Origin: an uncultured Eubacteriales bacterium
GTDB lineage: Bacteria; Bacillota_A; Clostridia; Christensenellales; Aristaeellaceae
Reading direction: 5' to 3'
DNA length: 6,580 nt
NCBI GenBank assembly: GCA_900553645.1
Contig: USEE01000076.1
Span: forward strand, 1-6,580
The notes below the pieces were generated by a model. That model was not told the origin of the DNA and searched no databases. It saw only the letters and a program-made list of their open reading frames with translations. Shown here one piece after another: positions 1 through 4,476 of this stretch (the first letter of the stretch is position 1; the number at the start of each line of letters is the position of its first letter). Position numbers and translations under genes: made by a program.

Positions 1-762
1 CGCCAGCACTGGGTCATCGTCGGTCCCAACGGCGCGGGTAAGACGACTACACTAAAATCGCTCATGAATTACCTGCACCCGGACGCGGGCGAGATAGACT
101 TTTTCGGCAAGCCCATGACGGGCAACGAGATGGAGATAAAGCGGCGTACTGGCTTCGTCACGGGCGGAGTGGATTATTACATGCGGCGCAAACTGCGCGC
201 GATAACCGACGTTACGCGCGGCTTCTATCCCAACTGGGACGAGGCGGCGTATAAGCGCTGCATTGCCGCATTCAGCCTGGACGAGGACAAAACCCCCGCC
301 GAGCTGTCTGCGGGCATGAAGGTTAAGTACAATCTCGCGCTGGCTATGTCGCACAGAGCCGAGCTGCTCCTGCTCGACGAGCCGACCAGCGGGCTTGACC
401 CGGTAAGCCGCGACGACCTGCTGGACGTGTTCCTGGGGCTTAAACGCGAGGGCGTGAGCATACTGTTCTCCACGCACATAACGTCCGATCTGGATAAGTG
501 CGCCGATCGTATAACCTACATCCGCGCGGGCGAGATGCAGGCGTGCTGTGCGTTGGAGGAGCTGGTAAACGCATACGTGGTGGCCGAAATCCCGGAAGAC
601 GCGATAGGTGGCATTCCTGCAAATCTGCTTATCGGCGCAAAGCCCGCGCGCCGCGGCTTCAGTGCGCTGGTGCGCAAATCCGACGCGGCTAAGCTTAATA
701 TCGCGACAACACCGGCCGCGCTGGATGACGTAATCGTGCATATGGAAAAGGAGGCGCAGTAA
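1..762 (+). CDS. ABC transporter ATP-binding protein, YtrB-like (5' end cut by window)
   Basis: ATPase subunit of an ABC-2 type exporter; it would power the permease encoded immediately downstream. The reading frame is open from base 1, so the true start lies upstream; the window supplies 253 codons and roughly 25-30 N-terminal residues are missing. Numbering from base 1, Walker A GPNGAGKTT is at residues 8-16 (Lys14), a degenerate signature LSAGM in place of LSGGQ precedes a hydrophobic stretch, Walker B LLLLDEP has Asp126 and Glu127, a D-loop SGLD follows, and the H-loop His is His159 in STHI. The segment FYPNWDE and the phrase STHITSDL are typical of the YtrB/BcrA-like group as I know it. 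The Q-loop region (GFVTGG) has no obvious glutamine. The stop is 3 nt before the permease start, so the two are co-transcribed. The transported substrate cannot be read from sequence; a GntR-type regulator often sits upstream in such operons, but that region is outside the window. Confidence 0.93.
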   Translation, partial: RQHWVIVGPNGAGKTTTLKSLMNYLHPDAGEIDFFGKPMTGNEMEIKRRTGFVTGGVDYYMRRKLRAITDVTRGFYPNWDEAAYKRCIAAFSLDEDKTPAELSAGMKVKYNLALAMSHRAELLLLDEPTSGLDPVSRDDLLDVFLGLKREGVSILFSTHITSDLDKCADRITYIRAGEMQACCALEELVNAYVVAEIPEDAIGGIPANLLIGAKPARRGFSALVRKSDAAKLNIATTPAALDDVIVHMEKEAQ

Positions 763-765
763 TTC

Positions 766-1413
766 ATGAAGGCACTGATTAAAAAGGAATTCAAACTTGC
801 GTTGCACCCGACGGTGCCGCTGTTCTGGCTGCTGTCCGCGATGCTGATTATACCCAACTATCCGTACTACGTGGCGTTTTTCTATACCACGCTGGGGCTG
901 TTCTTCGTGTGCCTTACCGGCCGCGAGAACCGCGATATACAGTATTCGATGATGCTGCCCGTGGCCAAGCGCGACATAGTGCGCGGGCGCTTCATATTTA
1001 CCTTAATCGTGGAATGCGTTCAAGTGATTGCCGCGATACCGTTCGCCGTACTGCGCGCGCGGCTGGTGCCCGCGCCTAACGCCGCCGGTATGGACGCGAA
1101 CGTTGCGCTGTTCGGGCTGTCGCTGATCATGCTGGGGCTGTTTAACATCGTGTTCTTCACGCGCTACTATTCCGCGCCCGACAAGGTGGGCGGCGCGTTC
1201 ATACGCGGCAGCATCGCGGTGTTTGTGTACGTAGCGCTGGCCGAGACTGCGGCGCACGTCGTGCCGTTCGTGCGCGACCGGCTGGACACGCCCGATCCGC
1301 AGTTCATGACAGAAAAGCTGTGCGTATTGGCAATAGGCATAATCGCGTACGCCGCGTTGACATGGGCGGGGTATAGAATATCTGTGCGGCGGTTTGAGCA
1401 TCTGGATATCTGA
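766..1413 (+). CDS. ABC-2 type permease, small six-helix subunit
   Basis: Membrane subunit partnering the ATPase upstream, probably exporting a lipid-like, peptide or antibiotic substrate; the substrate is unknown. The 215-residue protein has a short cationic N-terminus (MKALIKKEFK) and about six hydrophobic segments, near residues 17-33, 35-50, 76-95, 112-132, 147-168 and 184-203. Between the second and third lies the cytoplasmic motif MLPVAKRDIVRGR, which matches the LPVsrkdIV-G pattern of the ABC-2 membrane family represented by Pfam ABC2_membrane_5. The length fits that family. An AAGGAGG ribosome site at 748-754 lies inside the end of the ATPase gene, 11 nt before the ATG. The 3-nt intergenic gap indicates translational coupling. 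The C-terminus ends in a short charged tail (RRFEHLDI). The family call is firm; the physiological role is not. Confidence 0.88.
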   Translation: MKALIKKEFKLALHPTVPLFWLLSAMLIIPNYPYYVAFFYTTLGLFFVCLTGRENRDIQYSMMLPVAKRDIVRGRFIFTLIVECVQVIAAIPFAVLRARLVPAPNAAGMDANVALFGLSLIMLGLFNIVFFTRYYSAPDKVGGAFIRGSIAVFVYVALAETAAHVVPFVRDRLDTPDPQFMTEKLCVLAIGIIAYAALTWAGYRISVRRFEHLDI

Positions 1414-1526
1414 CGCTTACGGCGCGGCATGTGGCGATGCCCCTATAGAAAAGCGGCTTTTGAATGCTGAAGCGCGACGCTTAAAGTGCGTCGATTCATG
1501 CAGAGTAGAATTGATCGATTTAAAAT

Positions 1527-1571
1527 GCGGCCTTGCTCCGTCGGCAATCGGGAGCAAGGCCGCGCGCTTTT
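1527..1571 (+). terminator. Probable intrinsic terminator of the ABC operon
   Basis: A 13-bp perfect GC-rich stem (GCGGCCTTGCTCC at 1527-1539 pairing with 1551-1563) with an 11-nt loop is followed by GCGC and then a short TTTT run at 1568-1571. It lies 113 nt after the permease stop and before the next promoter, which is where the ABC transcript should end. The weak points are the 4-nt spacer and the short T run. On the opposite strand the same stem is followed by ATTTTAAA, so it could act in both directions. Confidence 0.6.
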
Positions 1572-1615
1572 CCACATTCTACCAAACAAACGATAAAATA
1601 TGTCAAATGCAGGGA

Positions 1616-1644
1616 TTGGATAATCGCGAAGAATCGAGTATAAT
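1616..1644 (+). promoter_or_regulatory. Sigma-A-type promoter for the URO-D-family gene
   Basis: TTGGAT (1616-1621) and a perfect TATAAT (1639-1644) are separated by exactly 17 nt, in a locally A+T-rich stretch after the terminator hairpin. The expected start point is near 1651, giving a leader of about 150 nt that would include the whole 68-nt inverted repeat before the ATG at 1803. Confidence 0.62.
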
Positions 1645-1689
1645 GTTGTTGTAAAAAACGATGGGGCGGCGTGACACATGACATTTGTC

Positions 1690-1757
1690 TTAGAGTGTGT
1701 CTCAAGCGGGACAATCCACTCGAAACTGCGGATTGTCCCGCTTGAGACACACTCTAA
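1690..1757. repeat. 68-nt perfect inverted repeat, MITE-like or palindromic intergenic element
   Basis: The left arm at 1690-1717 (beginning TTAGAGTGTGTCTCAA) is perfectly complementary over 28 nt to the right arm at 1730-1757 (ending TTGAGACACACTCTAA); the 12-nt centre is ACTCGAAACTGC. The outer sequence is bounded by TA on both sides, compatible with insertion at a TA dinucleotide as in IS630/Tc1-type non-autonomous elements. The outer 15 nt recur at 6529-6543 in this window, which supports a repeated, mobile origin. It has no coding capacity. As RNA it would form a very stable hairpin in the leader of the next gene. No T run follows either arm, so it is not a standard terminator. Confidence 0.85.
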
Positions 1758-1769
1758 TGTGCTGATAAT
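1742..1769 (+). promoter_or_regulatory. Candidate hybrid promoter formed at the repeat's right end
   Basis: TTGAGA (1742-1747), inside the right arm of the inverted repeat, lies 16 nt before GATAAT (1764-1769), which is outside the repeat. Each hexamer matches the sigma-A consensus at five of six positions. Initiation would fall near 1776, giving a short leader of about 27 nt that avoids the hairpin. This may be chance, and the upstream TTGGAT/TATAAT pair has the better -10. Confidence 0.4.
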
Positions 1770-1802
1770 GGATATGTAAAAAAATGAACGGGAGGTATTA
1801 TC

Positions 1803-2768
1803 ATGAACAAGGTAGAACGACTGACAAACGCTTTTAACGGCAAACCGGTGGACAGAGTACCATTCAGTTTTTGGTACCATTACCAGAATGACAGGCTGGG
1901 CAACGACAACGGTCTTAAGGCTCACATGGACTATTATAAGTCCACGGGCGTCGATTACATAAAGATCATGTCGGACGGATACGATTGCCCCGCTATGTAC
2001 GACGTAAAGGTTCCTTCGGATTGGCGTAATATAAAGCATGGCGGAAAGAACAGCGATTATTATAAGGGTCAGCTGGACAGGGCAAAGCGAATAAACGATA
2101 CGCTGCAGGGCGATTGCCTGACCTTCTACAATATATTCGCTCCGTTTTCTCTGATACGCCATTGTGATCGCGAGGAAATGGTAATGGCCCATCTCAAGGA
2201 GGATAGCAAGAGCGTGCTTGCCGGACTGGACGTCATAGCGGAAGACGCGTTGGAACTGTCGCAGGCGCTTATGACGGAAGGCGGATGCGCCGGAATCTAT
2301 ATGGCGCTGCAGGGCGGCGAAAAGGATAGGTTTACAACGGAGGAATATGCCCGGATAGTTGCGCCCAGCGACCTTAAGGTGCTCGCGGGCGCCAAGGAAG
2401 TGCGCGATATGAACATAGCGCACCTTTGCGGCTGGGCCGGCGACGCCAACAATCTTGAAGTATGGAAGGACTATCCGGCCAAGGCATTTAACTGGGCTAT
2501 ATTTATAGAAAATATGGATCTTATAGAGGGCAGGAAGTTCTTCGGCGGCAAGACGGTGATCGGCGGCTTTGACAACAGGCGCGGACACATGCTGCATTCC
2601 TCCGGCACGCGTGAGGAGATAAAGGAATTTACCAAGAAGACGGTATTGGATTACAAGGCGGCGTTTGGCAATACAAACGGCCTTGTGATAGGCGCGGACT
2701 GCACCATATGGTATGACGTAGACGACACCAGGTTCCGCTGGGTACTGGAAGCTTTGGAAGAGCTTTGA
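1803..2768 (+). CDS. Uroporphyrinogen decarboxylase-family protein, likely corrinoid methyltransferase-like
   Basis: This 321-residue protein has the URO-D fold, shared by HemE and by methylcobamide methyltransferases such as MtaA and MtbA. The family opening GKPVDRVPFSFW is at residues 13-24. The N-terminal RQAGRYLPEY signature of true HemE is absent. Instead there is H-L-C at residues 207-209 and a further Cys at 300 (GADC), the HxC...C zinc-ligand arrangement described for MtaA/MtbA-type enzymes that activate a thiol or similar methyl acceptor. I therefore infer a zinc-dependent methyl transfer role rather than heme synthesis. No corrinoid protein or substrate methyltransferase lies nearby, so acceptor and donor are unknown. 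There is no signal peptide or membrane segment; it should be cytoplasmic. The start is supported by GGGAGG at 1790-1795, 7 nt before the ATG. It appears transcribed alone, between a promoter region and a terminator-like hairpin. Its codons look somewhat richer in A+T than those of the glycosidase genes. Confidence 0.85.
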   Translation: MNKVERLTNAFNGKPVDRVPFSFWYHYQNDRLGNDNGLKAHMDYYKSTGVDYIKIMSDGYDCPAMYDVKVPSDWRNIKHGGKNSDYYKGQLDRAKRINDTLQGDCLTFYNIFAPFSLIRHCDREEMVMAHLKEDSKSVLAGLDVIAEDALELSQALMTEGGCAGIYMALQGGEKDRFTTEEYARIVAPSDLKVLAGAKEVRDMNIAHLCGWAGDANNLEVWKDYPAKAFNWAIFIENMDLIEGRKFFGGKTVIGGFDNRRGHMLHSSGTREEIKEFTKKTVLDYKAAFGNTNGLVIGADCTIWYDVDDTRFRWVLEALEEL

Positions 2769-2817
2769 TGCGTTTAGGGCATATCCTGAATGGATAGATA
2801 AGCATAGCAGAAAGAAT

Positions 2818-2860
2818 TAAGACAGGCTGCCGCTCAAAAAATGGGTATCAGCCTGTTTTA
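2818..2860 (+). terminator. Probable intrinsic terminator after the URO-D-family gene
   Basis: The stem ACAGGCTG (2822-2829) with CAGCCTGT (2849-2856) is perfect over 8 bp and extends outward through one G-T wobble and three A-T pairs to 2818 and 2860. The loop is 19 nt. The right arm runs into TTTT (2856-2859). It starts about 50 nt after the stop codon. The long loop and short T run are the weak points; the A's on the left side mean it could also work in the other direction. Confidence 0.6.
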
Positions 2861-2921
2861 CTTATACCTGGCGCGGCCGCGATTTATCCAGCACACATGC
2901 GTCCTCAATTTTAATAAAATG

Positions 2922-2948
2922 ATAGCCCATATTCCAAATATGTGCTAT
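2922..2948. promoter_or_regulatory. Operator-like 27-nt dyad upstream of the glycosidase operon
   Basis: Arms ATAGCCCATATT (2922-2933) and AATATGTGCTAT (2937-2948) are complementary at 11 of 12 positions around a 3-nt centre (CCA). The dyad occupies the spacer of the promoter and overlaps the first three bases of the -10 hexamer, where a bound dimer would block RNA polymerase. This is the position expected for a sugar-responsive repressor site. No regulator gene is in the window and I do not recognise the motif as a known family's operator. Confidence 0.55.
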
Positions 2949-2951
2949 AGT
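2943..2951 (+). promoter_or_regulatory. Extended -10 promoter of the GH43-GH36 operon
   Basis: TGC at 2943-2945 directly precedes TATAGT at 2946-2951, an extended -10 with five of six hexamer matches. No good -35 is found 16-18 nt upstream (around 2922-2928), so activity would rest on the TG extension or an activator. The start point would be near 2958, leaving a GC-rich leader of about 85 nt before the ATG at 3043. Confidence 0.45.
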
Positions 2952-3027
2952 AAAAGTAGCGCAGCCGCGCGCGGCGTACACACGGAACAGCGGCGGCTCC
3001 CAAGGAATCGCTTTATATCCCAAAATG

Positions 3028-3035
3028 AAAGGAAG
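3028..3035 (+). promoter_or_regulatory. Ribosome binding site fixing the GH43 start at 3043
   Basis: AAAGGAAG lies 7 nt before the ATG at 3043. An in-frame ATG at 3025 would extend the protein by six residues (MKGRCA), but the only purine-rich site ahead of it, AAGGA around 3002-3006, is 18 nt away, which is too far. The protein starting MQAYNPYLPS also matches the usual beginning of this glycosidase group. Confidence 0.7.
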
Positions 3036-3042
3036 ATGCGCA

Positions 3043-4461
3043 ATGCAGGCATATAACCCATACTTGCCCAGCTGGGAGTATACTCCCGACGGTGAGCCGC
3101 ATGTATTCGGCAATCGCGTGTACGTGTACGGCTCGCACGACCAGTTCCGCGGCCCGGTATACTGCTTAAACGACTATGTGTGCTGGTCTGCGCCCGTTGA
3201 CAACCTAAAGGACTGGCGCTATGAGGGCGTGATCTACCCAAAGGTTTCCGACCCGCTTAACAAGGACGGCTCCATGTGTCTGTACGCGCCCGACGTTACG
3301 CAGGGCCCGGACGGCCGGTATTACCTTTATTACGTGCTGGATCATGTGGACATAGTGTCCGTGGCCGTGTGCGATACGCCTGCGGGCGAGTATAAGTTCT
3401 ATGGCTACGTGCATCACCCGGACGGCACGTATCTGGGGCGCGGCGAGGGCGACGAGCCGCAGTTCGACCCGGGCGTGCTGACCGAGGGCGACCGGACGTA
3501 TCTGTACACCGGCTTTTGCTGGGGCGACGACCCGACGCGCCACGGCCCCATGGTCACCGTACTGGACAGGGATATGCTGACCGTGATCGAAGGCCCTAAT
3601 ATAATAATGCCGTCCGGCTGCTACTCCAGCGGTTCGGGCTATGAGGGACACGAGTTTTTCGAGGCCTCGTCCATACGCAAGTTCGGCGACACGTACTACT
3701 TTGTATATTCGTCGGTAGTGATGCACGAATTGTGCTATGCCACCAGCAAGTACCCCGACCGCGGCTTCAAATTCGGCGGCGTGATCGTAAGCAACAATGA
3801 CATAGGAATATCCACGTATAAGCCCGCCGAAAAGCCCATGTTCTACGGCGCTAACAACCACGGCGGCCTTGTAAAGGTGGGGGACGATTACTATATATTC
3901 TACCACCGCCATACCAACGGCACGAATTACAGCCGTCAGGGTATGGCCGAGCGCGTGACGCTGCTGCCGGACGGCTCCATTCCGCAGGTGGAAATGACCT
4001 CGTGCGGCTTGAACGGCGGCCCGCTGGAGGGCAGGGGCACGTATCCCGCCTATATCGCATGCAACCTGTTTACATCCGAGGACAACATGTATACCGGCGG
4101 ATCGGGCAAAAACGGCTTCTGGCTGGACGGCCGATTTCCCCGAATAACGCAGGATGGCCGCGACGGCGACCGCGAGCCGGGCTATATAATGAACATGGCC
4201 GATACGGCAACCTGCGGCTTCAAGTACTTCGATTGCCGTGGCATAAGCCGCATAACGCTGCGCGTGCGCGGGTATGCGGGCGGCTGCTTTATTGTAAAGA
4301 CCGCATGGGACGGCCCGGAGCTGGGGCGAGTGCCGCTAAGGTTTACCAATATATGGACTGATTTCAGCGCGGACGTCGCCATACCCGACGGCGTAAACGC
4401 CATTTACCTGACGTATAGCGGCGGCGGCAACGCGTCGCTTCTGTCCTTTACGCTGGAATAA
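3043..4461 (+). CDS. Glycoside hydrolase family 43 enzyme (arabinofuranosidase/xylosidase type) with C-terminal CBM6-like domain
   Basis: A 472-residue inverting glycosidase, expected to release arabinosyl or xylosyl groups from plant hemicellulose oligosaccharides. The five-bladed propeller covers about residues 1-325. The likely catalytic triad is Asp16 in PDGEPHVF (base), Asp84 in YAPDV (pKa modulator) and Glu207 in FFEASSIRK (acid). The segment GPDGRYYLYY follows Asp84, and FYHRHTN (around 286-292) supplies the His near the active site that often binds a metal in this family. Residues from about 365 to the end form a second, beta-rich part (GYIMNMADTATCGFKYFDC onward, closing AIYLTYSGGG) resembling a CBM6-type carbohydrate-binding module. 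No signal peptide is visible, so it probably acts inside the cell. It starts an operon with the GH36 gene 15 nt downstream, behind an operator-overlapped promoter. Exact sugar and linkage specificity cannot be assigned from sequence alone. Confidence 0.88.
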   Translation: MQAYNPYLPSWEYTPDGEPHVFGNRVYVYGSHDQFRGPVYCLNDYVCWSAPVDNLKDWRYEGVIYPKVSDPLNKDGSMCLYAPDVTQGPDGRYYLYYVLDHVDIVSVAVCDTPAGEYKFYGYVHHPDGTYLGRGEGDEPQFDPGVLTEGDRTYLYTGFCWGDDPTRHGPMVTVLDRDMLTVIEGPNIIMPSGCYSSGSGYEGHEFFEASSIRKFGDTYYFVYSSVVMHELCYATSKYPDRGFKFGGVIVSNNDIGISTYKPAEKPMFYGANNHGGLVKVGDDYYIFYHRHTNGTNYSRQGMAERVTLLPDGSIPQVEMTSCGLNGGPLEGRGTYPAYIACNLFTSEDNMYTGGSGKNGFWLDGRFPRITQDGRDGDREPGYIMNMADTATCGFKYFDCRGISRITLRVRGYAGGCFIVKTAWDGPELGRVPLRFTNIWTDFSADVAIPDGVNAIYLTYSGGGNASLLSFTLE

Positions 4462-4463
4462 GC

Positions 4464-4468
4464 GGAGG
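4464..4468 (+). promoter_or_regulatory. Ribosome binding site fixing the GH36 start at 4477
   Basis: GGAGG sits 8 nt before the ATG at 4477. A GTG at 4468 in the same frame overlaps this site itself and has no other ribosome site ahead of it, so the longer start (adding MCK-like residues) is rejected. Confidence 0.8.
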
Positions 4469-4476
4469 TGTGCAAA

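Larger units (their letters stand above)
1414..1802. other. 389-nt non-coding region between ABC operon and URO-D-family gene
   Basis: No convincing gene is present. From left to right the stretch holds small weak dyads (1426-1441 and 1475-1493), a GC-rich terminator-like hairpin (1527-1563), a sigma-A-like promoter (1616-1644), a 68-nt perfect inverted repeat (1690-1757), a second promoter-like match using the end of that repeat (1742-1769) and the ribosome site of the next gene (GGGAGG, 1790-1795). The part from about 1580 to 1660 and from 1757 to 1802 is visibly more A+T-rich than the coding regions, as expected for a promoter area. Short open frames here overlap these elements, have no ribosome site and resemble nothing known to me. 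Confidence 0.75.

Noticed and set aside
1426..1493. Small hairpins GGCAT/ATGCC and CGACGC/GCGTCG after the permease gene
   Set aside because: Stems of 5-6 bp without T runs are expected by chance; the hairpin at 1527-1563 is much stronger.
1394..1654. Open frame of 86 codons in the intergenic region, + strand
   Set aside because: It overlaps the permease end, has no ribosome site, crosses the terminator hairpin and the promoter, and the product looks like translated non-coding DNA.
1690..1757. The inverted repeat as an intrinsic terminator
   Set aside because: No T run follows the stem on either strand, and it lies downstream of a good promoter and directly before a gene in the same direction.
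1443..2597. Minus-strand open frame of 384 codons opposite the URO-D-family gene
   Set aside because: It spans the palindrome, the promoter and most of a well-supported + strand gene, and shows no recognisable motif.
2964..2975. GCCGCGCGCGGC palindrome and a possible 6-bp hairpin with 2993-2998 in the GH43 leader
   Set aside because: Short GC-rich self-complementarity is common in this composition, pairing does not extend, and nothing resembles a known riboswitch or attenuator.
2841..3056. Open frame of 71 codons upstream of the GH43 gene, + strand
   Set aside because: It starts inside the terminator loop, spans the promoter and operator dyad, lacks a ribosome site and overlaps the GH43 start.
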